Below are positions 1-15,225 of a DNA stretch of 64,000 nucleotides, one piece after another. This DNA is from Pampus argenteus (lineage: Eukaryota; Chordata; Actinopteri; Scombriformes; Stromateidae). Under the pieces are notes generated by a model, which saw only the letters and a list, made by a program, of their open reading frames with translations, ran no database searches and was not told the DNA's origin. Numbering within the stretch: the stretch's first letter is position 1; each line of letters opens with the position of its first letter. The position numbers were made by a program, and so were the translations under genes. Where the stretch lies: positions 13,342,501-13,406,500 of the forward strand of contig CM072862.1 of assembly GCA_036937835.1 (NCBI GenBank), read 5' to 3'.

Positions 1-1593
1 TGCCTCTCTGGCTGTCTCCTTCCCTGTCCTTCTGGCTCAGTCCCTTACCTGCGTGTACTAGCATGGAGATGAGGCGATGAATTTGCCTGGAGCTATATCG
101 ATACCATCTTTCTCTCTCTCTCCTACATTGAGTCAAACAGAGTGGTGGTCTACCTCTGTGAAACTCAGTTTGTCATTCTCTCTCTTTCTCAGTACATCTG
201 TCTGTCTTCTTCTTTATGTGTGTGCCCATCATTCTCTCTTTCTTTTTCTGTATCGGGGAAATTGCAGTTGTCATTGGCCCATGCATACCTTTTTTTTTCT
301 CTGTGCATCTGTGCGTTTTCCTCTCTCTCTGCCCGGTTTTCATGATAAAACAGTGGAATAGTTGCCTTTCCTCTCATGTTTTCACCAGGGACTGAAACAA
401 CTGGTTATAATGTGTGTGCACCCATATGTGTGTGTGTTTGTGTACCAAATAAGTGTTTTCAATTTTGTTTCTGGCCTTGTGTGTGATTGTGTGGTTATCT
501 GCTAGTGCCTTTGTGTTTATGTTTACATGAGGATGTGTATTTGTGTGCATTTTCCTTGTGGCAATACAACAGCAGTAGGTTATCATTGTATTATAGATTG
601 CAGAGCTGTGTTAATGGTTTTCTTTTAACTTGCTCATACACACAATGCAGTCAAATAGAAACCCTTCTCTAGACTGAACTGTTCTCCTATCAGCTGTGAT
701 CTGCTGGCTCAGTGGGTTACCATGTGTCCCATGCACTACCGCTCAAATCTGCTTCCTGCCTTTTTCCTATACTTGCTTCTATCTCCCCTGTTCCTCACTA
801 CTGAAAACAACATAAAAATAACACAAAAGCCAGTTATCTCTTGTGTATTAAACACCTTTTTTTCTTGAACACTATAGGGAGATCCTTAAGGGAAAAAAGT
901 CATCAGGGACATTCACCAACCTTGAAACTGTATAGTAAGAGCTTGGATAATTCAAGGTTGATTTAATGATTCAAGCCTTTCTTAACCGTTTCTCATTTAA
1001 CTCAACCTTCACACCTCAGAGTCATTTACAGCAAGGTAGAGAAGCAGAGACTTATAGAGATGAACAGAAATATAATAGGGCTGGGAAGAAGACCAGAAGA
1101 ATTTGATACCAAGAATTTGGCAGAATTTAGAGACTCGCTGTAACATGGACTGATTACACAGACAACAAAGAAGAGGAAGAACTGCTAATCTACCGAATTG
1201 TGGCACCTTTTACAAATCAACATGTTTTTACACAAGAATCAACATGACAGTGCCAGTGAATTTGTGTAACTATGTAGGATTTATTTGGCCTTTATTTGGT
1301 CATCTTTTGCATTAAAAGGCTAGTGTGATGTCTCATGTTCTTCAAAACATTTCACATCTTTGTGATTGAGACGAGTCGACTGTATGGCTATCTTGAGAAT
1401 TTGTTATTCAGAGTAACCTTGCAGTAATCTTACAGTACATGGCTTTATCGTGATGTTTCTTATATGGTTTATTAACTACATATATTTATATTATCTAAGT
1501 GGGGATGTAATGTATGTCATACTGTAGATAAAATTATTACAACAAGTACATAAATAATATGTTTTTGTTTATTAATCCCTTGTGTTTTCTTAG
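1..1593 (+). other. Intron sequence upstream of the first exon in the window
   Basis: No exon, RNA gene or recognisable transposon seen. The first 350 bases are pyrimidine-rich (CT-rich runs), and the open frames there are low-complexity. The intron ends with a normal acceptor (ttttcttag) at 1593. The preceding sushi domain (sushi 7) must lie to the left of the window. Confidence 0.7.
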
Positions 1594-1720
1594 CGGAGTG
1601 TGGAGGTCACATAACTGGAGCAGTGTCTGGGCGAATTCTGTCTCCAGGATACCCTGCTCCATATGACAACAACCTCCACTGTACCTGGACTATAGAGGCT
1701 GATACTGGCAAGACAATCAG
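1594..1720 (+). CDS. csmd1: Exon 1: CUB 8, first half
   Basis: Starts with the last two bases of a split codon and reads ECGGHITG, then GRILSPGYPAPYDNN and LHCTW. This is the usual CUB opening with the first cysteine pair (Cys of ECGG and of LHC). Acceptor tgttttcttag, donor gtaaat; the exon ends two bases into a codon (127 bases). A decayed copy of its 3' half with donor lies about 250 bases downstream (1970-2044). Confidence 0.93.
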
Positions 1721-4700
1721 GTAAATGAAGAAGCAGTTAGATATATACTGAAGCCACTGTGATTATGATGATGGCCTGCACTTATCTGATTGAGTTTTGG
1801 TTAGACATCAAAGGAAACAAGCCATGATTTTTTTTTGATAAAGCAGTAAGACATTTCCAGATACTCTTAACAAGCATCTGCAGAGTCGCTTCACCGCAAC
1901 TGAAATGGGTTTACTGGCTACCAAACAGACCCGCTAATAGGAGCAATAATAGCAGCGGTGGCATGATATAGGATGATTCCCATATGATAACAACCTTCAC
2001 TCTACATGGACTAATGAGCACTCACAAGACTGTCAGGTAATAATATATTCACTAATTATAGATAAATGCTCTCTGTCAGAGCCACTGCTGTGTCGGATAG
2101 TACACCACATTAGTCATTATGCCACCATCATGTTTCCAAACACATTGTGGCTGCTGCTGACATTCGTGTGTGTGTGTGCGTGTTCTACTGTGAGCTGTCT
2201 CTCCTCAGCTCTACTTCATTGGATTTGATGGTAACACTTTCAAATAAAGAATGGTTGTTAGCATTTGTATTGAAAATCTTTGATCTTGTGTATTTTTTTT
2301 TCTCAGCCTCCACTTCATCGTCTTTGACACTGAGGTTGGCCACGATATCCTGAGAGTTTGGGATGGTCCATCTGGGCCCTCGGACGGAGGGATCCTGTTG
2401 AAAGAGTGGTCTGGTCCAGCCTTACCTGAAGATATCCACTCTACTTTCAACATACTCACACTGCAGTTTGATTCTGATTACTTCATCAGCAAGCAAGGAT
2501 TTTCTATACAGTTCTCGAGTAAGTAGTCCTATAAAACAGTAGTCTCTATAAATCAAAAATGGTAAAACAGGGAATTCATATAGGAGACAACACTAAATGA
2601 CTGACACTCATGGATTTGGGTGGTCTGCACCCACAATATCCCCCATATCCGTTTAAGTAGAAAAACTAATTACTGAATTAGCAATTAAATTAACTAATTA
2701 TCAAACTCAGCACTCATCACACATATAGTTTCTTAGTTATTATATAAACTTAATTTGTATTGGATATAAGGGAATTAATCTGAAATTAATACTGCATTTA
2801 ACAGGATTTCTGAAGAAACTTTCAGCCAAAGAATCAAATGAGGGATTTAATATCTCACCCTGGGACCAAGGACAAAGTCTTTTTTATTAATTTTAAAGGT
2901 TTTGAACTCATGAAATTAACAACTATTAATCCAGTAAATGTCCATTTTGTCTTTTGTCTTCTCATGATACACAAACTGCTGTGCTGTTTCTTCCCAGTTA
3001 AAACAAGAGAGTGCAATGCGTACAATAACTGCCCTTTGTGTGCAGGGGTGGCCATTGATGTTTGAGCCACTGGACCCAAAAATGTCTCTCATTATAATCA
3101 TTGCTAAAAGTCACTGTGATCCACTGTTGCAGCAAAATCAATCAGAAGCACACTGAGTGAGAAATTGTGGGAAGCAGGAGACTACGGTACCCTTACAGCT
3201 GCTTTTCCACATTAGCTCACTCACGAGCACTCACATACACATTGTCTTGTGTTTGTTGTACACATAGCCATTTAATTACCAACCCAAATCTTTCACAAAC
3301 CTATGCACCCCACTTGCTACGTGCACACATGCGCTGCAGCACACACAGTTTTCGGGACATTATGAGATGTGTATTTTCAGTCATAAATATTTAAATTTAG
3401 GCATCTCTGTCTCTCTATCTCTCTCACACTCACACATTGTGTTATTTCCATTCTCCTCATATTTAAAACAGTAAATATTTGTAATCACTAACATGCTAAT
3501 CAAAGCGCTCTTATTTCATTATTATGGCAATGGCACCTTATATTTACCTCAGTGCTGATTTACTAAAGCAAAGATAATATTTACCACTACACTAATTTGT
3601 TTAAAGCAGGTTTTGTAGATTTATTGAGTAAGGTTTTTTTAGGGGTGATTCAACTCTCTTGATGTCCTTTCCCTTTTCTGTCTGTGTGTCTACTGGAAGG
3701 CTACTGGAAATATATAATAAACACCATGTTTGGCCATACACCAGCTGTTGGAATGTTTATACCAATGATAATTTATATGTTCAGTGTAGGTTGTAAATCA
3801 TAAGAAACACACGCATATGCGTACTGTTGTTATTTATCTGTTATTAACTAGATTTGATTTATAATTAACACTGAGTCTGGAGATCCATGAGTAACTGTTG
3901 AGGCTACTATATAATGTGAGTTCAAGTGGTGGCAAATGCTGGCTTGCCTGTCCCTTGGCAGGTGATGTAAATCAGTTGTTCCCAGCCTTTGCTGCTTGTG
4001 ACTCCTTAAAACGAAGCCATCACTTCTGGCGACCCACCATCATCACTTGTTGCATATGTGTATGGGTTACAAGCAAATAGACCAAAAAGTAAGTAAGTGC
4101 TTGAGTCATTTTAGACCTCTGATGACAATGAGGTAACAGCATGCAGTAATTCACAGGAAAATAGGAAAAGATTACAGGAACTGGAAAAAAAAATCTGCTT
4201 TCCCATCTTGTTAATTGTCTAATGATGCGTGTCCCCTGAGATTTATTTGTCCAACCCCTGGGCTGGAAACCACTGACATACATAAAAGATAGAAATACAT
4301 TTTATTCTGTTCTGTACCTCAAACCCAAACACTGTATATCACGTCAAGTCATCCAACCAGTCATCCAACCAGCCATCCAACCAAAACAATCTTTAAATTT
4401 GATCAGATTATATTCAACTCTGACACATATTGCATAGTGCACCAATTTTGATCAAAATAATTTATATTTACAAATGAATGTCAGTATCTGTCTCGCTTTG
4501 TCTTTTTTACCCTCCAGCCACTACAGCAACGACCTGTAATGACCCAGGCATCCCTGTAAATGGTTCTCGATATGGGGATAGTAAGGAGCCAGGTGACAGT
4601 ATGACGTTCCAGTGTGATCCTGGCTACCAGCTTCAAGGCCAGGACACCATCACCTGTGTAAGGATGGATAACAGATTCTACTGGCAACCTGACCCACCAA

Positions 4701-7700
4701 CATGTATAGGTAGGTTTAAATTACTTTCTGTATTTACTGACTTCCAAACTGAGACTAAATGAAATGAAAACAGTATATAGAATATGATGCAGTGGTCTCA
4801 TAAGAGGCACTAATGTATTAGACCTACACTAATACACATCATATTGCGCACAAAAAAGTAAATGTAGAAAAATCCACTAGATTTTCAGATACTGTCCATC
4901 AGGCACCAACACTTTTGCTGCTTCCGCTAACGAATACATCCCATGATGAAGTACTAAACCCAAAACCTCTGGAGATGGAATGACTCACAGTTATATCTTA
5001 AGTCTCAAGTGTAGAGTAAACAACAAACATGACAGTTTGGGTCCCTTGGGTGCCCCTGTGTTGTTCTATCTTGCCTGACATACTTTTCTGGGGGCAAATC
5101 AAATGAAGCTTGCTGATGATCTCTAATCCTGAACGATGCTGCTGCTGGCTGCTGGTCTTCTATACTGCAGGTAGGGGTGGAGGATATTGCCTTAAAATTA
5201 TATGACGGTATTGCAAGGTATTTTTGAGATAACAATACTTTTTGACAATATGGGCTACTGAACTACAATATGAATATGATTACAATATAAGTGTGACAAT
5301 ATAATTTCAGCTGATGCAGTCAGATCTATACAGTCAGCCCGTGTATTCACTGTCTATGTTATAGAAGAGCAGACAGAGAGGCATTGTTGTAGCTCTGTGC
5401 TCTGATTTAAAATAACTTGTCAATACCAAACTTTAAACTAATTGCAACTTATTGAAGACTTTGTTGGGTAAAATGTGTCTAGCGGGTGATCATCAAACTG
5501 ATTTAAGCTTGTTGTTGGACTGGCAGCACTGTCCTCTACTTTTGTGGTGACTTTTTTAACTGTAACTAAAAACTCTGAATGTTTTTTTTTTTTTGTATTG
5601 TTGTAATGCGCTGTTTTGATTAATTACCACATTGTGAACACGCAACATCATGATCAATCAATCATTGTCACCAGAGTCAAATCAGCTCGTGGTGCGACTT
5701 GTCTCGTGGTCAATGTAATTACTACATGACGGAGTATCTTGTAAGCACCTCTGAAGGTTAATAAATCCTAGCAAAAAACTTTCACACAATTGAAGTTGTT
5801 CCATTTTTAAAACTAATTCCTCCACCGAGAAGCCAGCAGCAACATTACATTCACTTTTATGTGTATTGCTGCTGTACAGAGATACAGTGGAAATGCCTCA
5901 CAATGCCGTAAATATGACAATAGGACAAATTTTTATTATATTATGATTCATACCAGTATTATCAAGGAGAAATTGAACAGGTGCTAAAGGAAATGTAATA
6001 AGAATAAGCATCAAACACTGTTGTTGTGGGACACAGAAAAAACGTCCTAATCTCAATTCTCACCTGTGTGACGATGATAGACAAACAGTGGATGGGGCAA
6101 GATTGGGTTAGAGACATGACAAGAAGCGTAGAAAAAAAAGTGAGGTCATATTAGATCTGTTGCAACAAAGGATTAGTCAGGTAGCGGTGACAGGGTTTCT
6201 CATATCAAAACTGTTGAAAAACCAGAGCTTATTTGCTTTTTTTCCCCTATTATCAACACCATCAGGCCCACCTGCTGCTATCAGCCCAGTGAGTTTCCAC
6301 ATCCCACTCCACACCTCATTCGCACAAACAAAATTCTTCTGCAGTTTGTTTGCACACTCCCACTTTCAGGTGTGGTTTCTTTCCTTTATTTTCCTCCTCA
6401 ACTCACTCTGACACACTTGACTTCCTGAAGAAGGCAAGTGACTTCCAGCCTGTCTTTGAGCCAGAAAATGCAAGAATAGCAGGGTCAGTGCAAAAATAGA
6501 TACAATAGATTTAAAAGATTCAAGGAAGAGCCCTTCAGCATCCTCACCAGGCAACATACAAATTCCAACATGTTAGCTCAAAACAAACTAGTAGCACTTG
6601 CAAAGATTTCTCTGATGGTACTTTCTGAAATTGGTAGAAGGCTTCTGCTGAAGAGAAGGGCTGTACTGGGGAATAAAGTGCATTAAGTTCTTCTTCCTCA
6701 TTAATTTTATTGTCCAGATCGGTTTTGTCTTGTCTATAAAAATTCATGTCAGGTTAGTCAGGGTTGAGTAGAGGTGGAGAGGAAAATTACAATGGAGGTG
6801 CCAGGTTGCTGGATTTTTAACTATGCGAGGACCATCACACATCTGATGGTGGATTGGAAACAATGTGAGCAAACCTACGAAAACTCCTGCAGCAAGTAGC
6901 ACGCTTTCCATCCCTCAGCTTGCAGCAAAGTATTCTAGCCACTTATACCACTGGAAACTGCAATACTACCTTGCTTTTTGGTTGCCACTCACCTTCTTTT
7001 TATCAGTCTGCACTATCGGGAAGTCCTCCAGCCAGAGACGAGTAATTTGCCTTGTAACCATGCCTGTGAAACACCTTATGTTTTGCTCCTGATATAGCCT
7101 CTGACTCTTTGCCAGGGGCAAGGCTGTAGATAAAATGTAGAGCTTAAATCTCCCTTTGTTTTCTCTTAGTTTAGCCTGCATGTGCTTCACTCTCCTGTAC
7201 TCTTTACCTCAGCTGTTAAATCCCTGGGTGTCCGAAACCTCCTAAGACTAAACTTACGGTTAACACAATAATCTACTGTGTAAGCCTGTGTCTGTGTGTG
7301 AATGATCTGTAACTGTTAATGCCTTTGTTTACTTCTATTTCACTGTTGTTTATCTGTTCACACCCACCTGCCACCCCTAAGACACCTCTCCATGTTTCGA
7401 ATTCTTCCTTCACATCAGTGAATTGCTGCTTGAATACACCTATCTGTCTCTCTCGCCAATATCTATTTCCTGCTCTCTGGCTTGTTGTGGGATAACAGGA
7501 CCGCTAGGGGTGATTCTCTCTGCTAACTACTCCCAGCTCTACACTCTGTAACTAAATTTCACAGTCTGTCTTTCTCTCTTTTACTTTTTTACCCTCTTCA
7601 GCTACCTGTGGAGGTAATATCAGCTGTCCACTGGGGGTAATTCTCTCTTCTAAGTGATCCCTGCCATACCTCCCATCACTAGCTAACTCTGTTCCGCTCT

Positions 7701-9900
7701 GCATACCTGTGGGAGTTATATTAGTGGTCAATCAGGGGTGATTCTCCTTCAAAATTACTCAGCCCAATGCTGTGTAATCATCTTTCTTTCTTTTTCTCTC
7801 TCTCTCTCTCTTTCTGTTCCCATCTTTCTCGTTAACTGTTTTTCCCCAGCAACCTGTGGGGGTAACGTCAGTGGCCCCTCTGGAGTAATTCTGTCTCCTA
7901 ACTACCCCCAGCCTTACCCTGCAGGGAAAGAGTGCGATTGGAGAATCAGAGTCAACCCTGACTTTGTCATTGCCCTCATCTTCAAAAGGTAGGCCACCTA
8001 AACTTAAACCTTGGCTTTCTGCAGTATGTATATATGACCACTTCTATAAACATACAATATCTACCATGATAGAAGTTTTATATATTCTATGAATCAATTG
8101 ACTATCATGTCAAAATTTGATTTATATTGACTGAGGACATGAGTATATAGGCTATATATAGGCTTTCTGTATAAGGTTAGTTTATTTTTCAGGGTTGACT
8201 TTGCACTGTTAACATTAACCAAGATCAAAAATGTCTGCGGCTCAGACCAGTTTATTCTGATCTTAATTAACAAACAGTTATAGTTCATAGGGGTAACATA
8301 TAAACCCATGGATGCTGAAAGAACTAATAAACATTAAATCAGTCTAAAACTAAGGGAAAACATGACTAATAATTAAGGTAGTTTAATAGTTAGTTTGTGC
8401 AATAATGTTGTATTGAAAAGCAGCAGGCTAGATAAACAGATTTTTTTCAGTGCGTCACATCTTTAAGCTGCACTTAGCCTGAATCTTTCAATCAGACATT
8501 TTTAGTTTTAGTTTGTTTATCGTTGTGGACGTCCTATAGATTCTTAAAGACATACCAGATATATGCAGGAACTTTTTGATTGTTAGTAAAAGAAAATATT
8601 AGTCAATTTCACACATAGACAGAATCATACACACCATTCACTCTTTTTGCATTGATATGTGAAACTCGTGTACAGTGAAAGCATCTCTGACTAATTTCAG
8701 TGTTTTGTTTTTTATTAATAGTACAGTGTTTATTTGCTTTTTTTATTTATTTCAAGTCCTGATTGTGCCTTCGTGGTGAATATTTTGGAAGTCACAGTGG
8801 TTAGGGGCTTATGACTTATGAGTTTCACACGTAGCAAAGGAGATAAAAGCAAAGTGGACTTTCTCCAGCTTGCCAAAGGAAAAAATTATCCAATTTTGGC
8901 TTCATGTTTTTTAGCTGGAGAGATAATTCCCTTCTGTTGTAACAGTGAGACAATTTTAATTTTATTTTATTTTTAATTGTATTAAATTGTTGTATTGATA
9001 TTGATTGTTTTGTGAGTGTTGTGCGTCATGTCTTTGTCACCATTTATCTAATTTAAGCTAGTACTTTATTGTACTTTATAAACTTAGCTGAAATAGACTT
9101 CTTTTGACCCACTAACTAATGACTTAATCTTTTGATCAGTCTTTGAATCTAATCACAGCACAATTCTTGTTTCTCCAATGAAGTCAAAACTCATTTTGTT
9201 ATCTTGTAATCCTCACTCAAGTGTCCAATCTAACTGACCCTGCTTTTTTATAGCAGTGTATCAGCCAGAAGAAGATTTATGTTCATTGTTAAATAACCCA
9301 AAGTGATAATATGTTCTATAAATGTACTATACTGACTACTTATAGTTAGATGGAAAGCACATGTATTTTTCTTAGCACACTGGCTGTTTTGTGGCTTGTG
9401 TACTTGTATATTTCAAGATGTTTAATTCATCACTAAACAAACTCAGTTGTAGCTTCTCAGGTTAGATTGATTGCTCTTAATTTGCATTCATCTCTCAGCT
9501 CTTAACAGACCCTTGAGTAAAACCTGCCTTTGGTTATGAGAAGTTATGGTGCTGTCACCTTTCTGCTTAATAAGATCTTTATGTTCTTTTTATGACACTT
9601 ATTATCTTTAGCATTCAAACCCCGAATTAAATAACATAACACTTTTGCTGCATTAACTGAATCCTGTTTAGAGTTTTCAGTGTAAACAAACGTGGCTTTT
9701 AGTTTTGCAGAACAATTAATTTACTCATGTCTGTGCTTGTGGCTTGTATATGTGTCCTTGTGTGTATCTTTGTGTTAGAACCCAAAATATAAACTAGCAA
9801 TTGTTCTTCAAAACATGACTCTTCAGCCCCCCTGGTGATGGTATGCTGCTGTAGTGTACCACTACTCTTAAACATCTTCACCTTTCTTTTATGCTCTCTC

Positions 9901-9931
<31 letters not shown>

Positions 9932-11951
9932 CACATATTTTTGTGTCTTTGCACTCATACTTTTACCCTCAGGACCAGATGTGTTGTGTATGTATAGAGA
10001 AATGAGAAGAAGCTGTCAAAGTGAAAACCAGCTAAACTTTTACACACTTGCATTAACTGCTACTGTATGCTTGGTATGAGGATTCTGCAGCAGCAGGTTG
10101 TGAAATCAGAAATGTCTTCTGCTTGATTTAATAAATAAAAGTGTATTCGCACACATGTTTGAGTCAGATACACACACAAACACACGTGTATCATAACATA
10201 CCCTTTCATGGTGACAAAAGGATGACAAACTTAATTATAAAAGGCTCCAGTATGACTGCTGTTGGAACTGCTCACATATTCTTATGTTTGTGAAATATTA
10301 ATAAAACAAAAATGTTTCTGACTATATATGTCTGTCTTAAATTTAAGAGGAAGAATACAAAAACAAGTTTTCATTGTAATGTGTTAAATACATCCAGAAA
10401 ACATGTCAAACACCTCAAAATGAAAATATGCAGATGATTAAACGAAAGGTAACACAAACTCATCGGCAAACATTAAATGAAGGAATTGTTTCACTTTAAC
10501 ACACATCACTGGATCAGTTGTTCATAGAAGTGGAACAATAACACACACTCACACACAAGCAAACTACGCAGTCAGTCTTACTAGATTCTTTAACCTAAGT
10601 TTTGTTTTGTTTTGTTTTTTACCCCAGTTTTAACATGGAGCCAAGTTACGACTTCCTGCACATCTACGAAGGTGAAGACTCTAATGGGCCGTTACTAGCA
10701 AGTCTCCAAGGCAACCAGGCGCCAGAGCGGATAGAGAGCAGTAGTAACAACCTCTTCCTGGCATTCAGGTCTGATGCCTCCCTGGGCATGTCTGGGTTCG
10801 CCATCGAGTATAGAGGTAATTAAACTAAGAACCTGGTCTTATTGTGTTACATTTTCAAGGTCACAGTTAAGGTGATGTAATACTTAATGATAATAACCAA
10901 CATTTCTAAAACAGTCTAATCTTTCAGAATATTGATTAGTTGTGATAGTACAAGACAAGCAAGTTTTAGTGCTACTACTAGAAATAGTAGTGTAATTGGT
11001 TGTAGTAATACAATTGTGTCGGTTTTAGTAGCAGCAGTAGTAAGAGTATGGTAGCTGTAATAGAGGTAGTAATAATAGCAGTAGTGGTAGATGTGCAGTG
11101 TTTGTAGTGTTAGTGGTGGTGATAGTATTGGTGATGGTACAATAACAGCAAGTAGTAAGTAATCTGTTTCAATGTAGCACTGCACTATATGCTTAATTTA
11201 GTACAGAGCTTCATTAATAAACCAGATCATCTTTTGTCAAATTGTTTGAGAGCATTAATTATGCTTATTTGTCAACGTGACTCGAAGACAAATCAATGCT
11301 GTATTACGTTTAAAAAATAAACATACTTGATAACTCTTTGCAGTTTGTTCTGGACATTAAATAAATTTAAGAAATATAATGATAGATATGTCGGTATAGG
11401 AGTGTTGGGGAACTATGGGTGATATGTTAAGCTGCTTAATTTCACCCTCGCATCAGAAGACTTTTTCAGTTGAAAGGGGATGTTGTTCGATGTCACCCTA
11501 TGACTTGTTTACTTCCACAGATTGACTCATCCTGATTTTACAGACATTGCTTGAGTGGCAGTGAATTAACAGCTATAGTCAATGTAGAACTGATTAGTAG
11601 TTGTTTGGCTGATGAAGGACGAGATTTGCTCTGTCAAGTTTTATGAACTCCTTTTTTCCTTTGTTTCCCTCACTCCATTTATCTCTAATTAAAAAAAGAT
11701 TATCTTCCTCTCTGTTGACTGTCTCATCACGCTACCTCACCTCTGTACTTTTGTCATTAATTCACTACCTTTCATCTGCCATCACTCTAATTAAAATACA
11801 ACCATGATCATTTCCCTGTTTCACTTCCATCTTGCCCTCCACCTCTCTTTCTTTGTCAGTTTTCCTCCGTCATGCCCAATATTTCATTCTTATTGGGCGA
11901 GAAAAGCAAACAATCTGGCCCAACACTGAGTCATACAGAACCAAGACCAAA

Positions 11952-11984
<33 letters not shown>

Positions 11985-13044
11985 GTCTGTCTGTCTATTT
12001 ATACATATATATCTAGATAAGTGTGTGTGAGTGTGTAATTTAGTTTTTAATAAAAATGTCAGGGATTTACCATGTAATAAATAGTACCACAGAGAGCAAA
12101 ATGTCACAGTTCTGTATCACAAAGAGGAGAAGCAAAGGTGCAGCAACTGGTGTTGAAAGAAGATATATTGAACTTCCCAGGATAAATATATATATATATA
12201 CAAAGTATGAAAAATAAACAGTTTGTTTTATTTTTATACTCTCTCCATTCTCCACAGAAAAACCAAGAGAGGCCTGTTTCGATCCCGGCAACATTATGAA
12301 TGCCAGTCGGACAGGTTATGACTATAAACTGGGATCTCAAGTCTCCTACAACTGTCACCATGGCTACACAACAGTGGGTGGGAATACCATCACGTGTGTC
12401 ATGGGGCACGATGGGAAGCCAGTGTGGGACAGGGCTCAACCATCATGTAAAGGTAGGGAAGACACATTATGAACCGCATCTTTACAAGCACATACAACCG
12501 ATGATAGAAAACTTGTGTTGCTTGTGACAATTTTCACTCCTGTCAAACTACAGAAAAATACACCTGCTTGCACATATAAACATACAAACTGAGTATTTAT
12601 GGATGTCATGATAGCCAAAAGGTTAAGGTGCATATCATTCAACTGCAACATCTGCAGTTTGATTTGAGAAGGAGATGTTTGTTGCGTACCCCTGTCTCTC
12701 TCTTCTCTGTTCCTGTCTGCCTCTATACTGTCAATTATTCCCAGAAATGCACCTTTTTTTTCTGAATATTCACAAGTCATACCTAACAATGCTAATGCAA
12801 ACATTGAAGTTTGGATGGCAATACCATGCAACATTCTGGTGACTGATTTATTAAAACCTGCTTACATAAAGTGTAGCTTACTAGTCCAAGACCTGCAATT
12901 CTGTGTATGTGTATGAGTGTGTGCATATAGGAGACTGAGAGTCTGTCAGGGATTGGAAGGTTGAACTGTCTATTTGATTGACGGCTCACAGAGCCAAGTA
13001 AGTGACACCTGCCAAACTGCCATTCAGAGTGCATATGAACTTGA

Positions 13045-13088
<44 letters not shown>

Positions 13089-14991
13089 GCGTGCGTGCGT
13101 GCGTGTGTGTGTGTGTGCGTGTCTCTCTCTCTCTCTGTGTGTGTGTGCGTGCATGTGCGTGTGTGATCTCTAAAGTGACGGAGACCTGACCTAGTGACAT
13201 GTGGATAAAAATTCAAATAAGCCACAGAGCAAAGTAGCAGGACAAGGAAGGAATTTTAAAATTAGCACAAAAGAAACACACATACACAGACTATACAGAC
13301 ACTTACGTATACCTCTTAACACTTCAAAAAAGCTTCCTATGAAATCTCTGTTTAATAATGTCTGAGAGACAGTGAAGACGGAGTGGGGGTGAGACAGAGT
13401 AAAGATGAAATAATTACACTCAGAGCAGCTATTTGAGAACAGCAATGAATAACAGCAAGAAAAAAAAAATGTTTTTTTTCCTGATGTTCAGATTCATTCT
13501 TTGAAGATAATACTGACACTTTGTGTTAAAGATACTTAACCAACCTCAAATCTGGTAACTTCTCTCTAGCTCTTTTGTCCAACTCTGGTTTTTAACATGG
13601 AGATGTTATAATCTGTCAGTAGCATAAAACAGAAAGGGATGGATTCCTATCAAAGAAAAATAACTTTACTGTGCCTTTATTTATTTTTGAGAACTACAGT
13701 ACATCTGTTTCCAGCCAGCTAGTAATTCACCAAGATCAGGAATCAAAAAGTCAGTGTATCTGTAATTCAACCAATCAAACAGTGTTTTTAGTTATTTAGT
13801 ATGTGATACAGTTTTGGTTAGGACCATTAAAACATTTCTAGTGTTTGTAACTTTAACAAACCATCTTGGGGTACCATAAAGAATGTGTTTTTGTTAGGAA
13901 ATATGGATGGCTGAAATTGATTCAGTGTAATATTTAGTTTGACACAACAATGTATTTATGAACAGAAGCCAAGTATTGATAGTTTAGACACATTTGAAGG
14001 TTGTTAATGGAGGACCACATAATGGTCTTCTATCAAATAAAAATTGATTTGAAACCCTCAAACGTAATTGATTTTGACATAATTTCCTCATAATGTGTGT
14101 TTTGTGGTAAAAATATAATACATTTCACTTTTTATCTCCAATACACAGAGATTTATTGAACATTAAAAATGACTTCATCATACTGCCTTTTTGAATGTAA
14201 TGTGATCATTAACTCTTTGTATTAGAGATACTGGATATGTGTACGACACTGAAAGAGTATCATATTGGCTACTGTGCTGAACTTTAAATTTTAGAATTTA
14301 TCAAAAACAAATGTATATATGAATACTTTTTAGAGATTTTTGATTTGCATGCGGTGTCATTCTTTATTGACCCAAATTTAAAACATATTAGGCCCACTCT
14401 TCATTGGATGACTTGTTCGTAGTCTTGAATTTGGTTCCTGGTCCAAGCCCTTTCTGTCAAGATACATGGATTTTTTGAGATTCATGAAAGATTGCTGTCA
14501 GTCATAATATATAGTTCACATAATCAAACCAGAACAATTCAACTAAAGACAGTCCCAACTCAGTAATCCTGTTCTTTTTCTCCCTCGGCACGTATTGCAC
14601 ATTGAGTTTTCTCACCACATAGTTAGGGAAGTGTTTCTATCTGTCTGTCTCTCTATCTTTGGGCAGCTCCTGGGGCTTTTAGACCAAACTCATTAGACAG
14701 GGTGAGACCTCTTTAAATAATACATCTCCACTTAGACTGCCTCTGTCTCCCCCCTCCTTCCCTTTAACCCCCCCCCCCCCCCCCAACTCATTGCGTCTAC
14801 TCTTTCTACTACTACGTCTCACTCTCCTCTTGCCCTCTTCTGTTTTTTCATCCTCTGCCTCTCTCGCTCTCTCTCTTCTACCTTTCTACCTTCTACCTTT
14901 CTCCCACCTCCTCTGTCTGTATCAGATTTACTCTGTATTTTTCTCTCATAATTTCTCTCTGGCTCTCTCTGTCTTCCTCTCACTCTCTCTC

Positions 14992-15049
<58 letters not shown>

Positions 15050-15192
15050 CTCCCATCTCAAACCGCTCTTTTATTGGTTTCCATGGTAACTAAGAGCTGT
15101 TGTGAGAAAGAAGGAATTCTCCGTGACTGTTGATAGGGTTGTGTGTGTATGTGTGTGTGTAACAGAGGGAGAGAGACACAGAGAGGTATAGT

Positions 15193-15225
<33 letters not shown>

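Larger units (their letters stand above)
4710..7849 (+). other. Intron between sushi 8 and CUB 9
   Basis: Holds a possible degenerate hAT-like element (from about 5171) and, in the last 370 bases, three decayed copies of the next exon's 5' half (7480-7775). A CT microsatellite at 7791-7812 forms part of the acceptor tract. Nothing else recognised between 6000 and 7470. Confidence 0.7.

Noticed and set aside
12436..12834. Open frame of 132 codons on the minus strand overlapping the end of exon 6
   Set aside because: Antisense to a real exon at one end and without protein-like features.
12974..13225. Open frames rich in Cys-Val or Thr-His
   Set aside because: Translations of the GT/CA microsatellite only.
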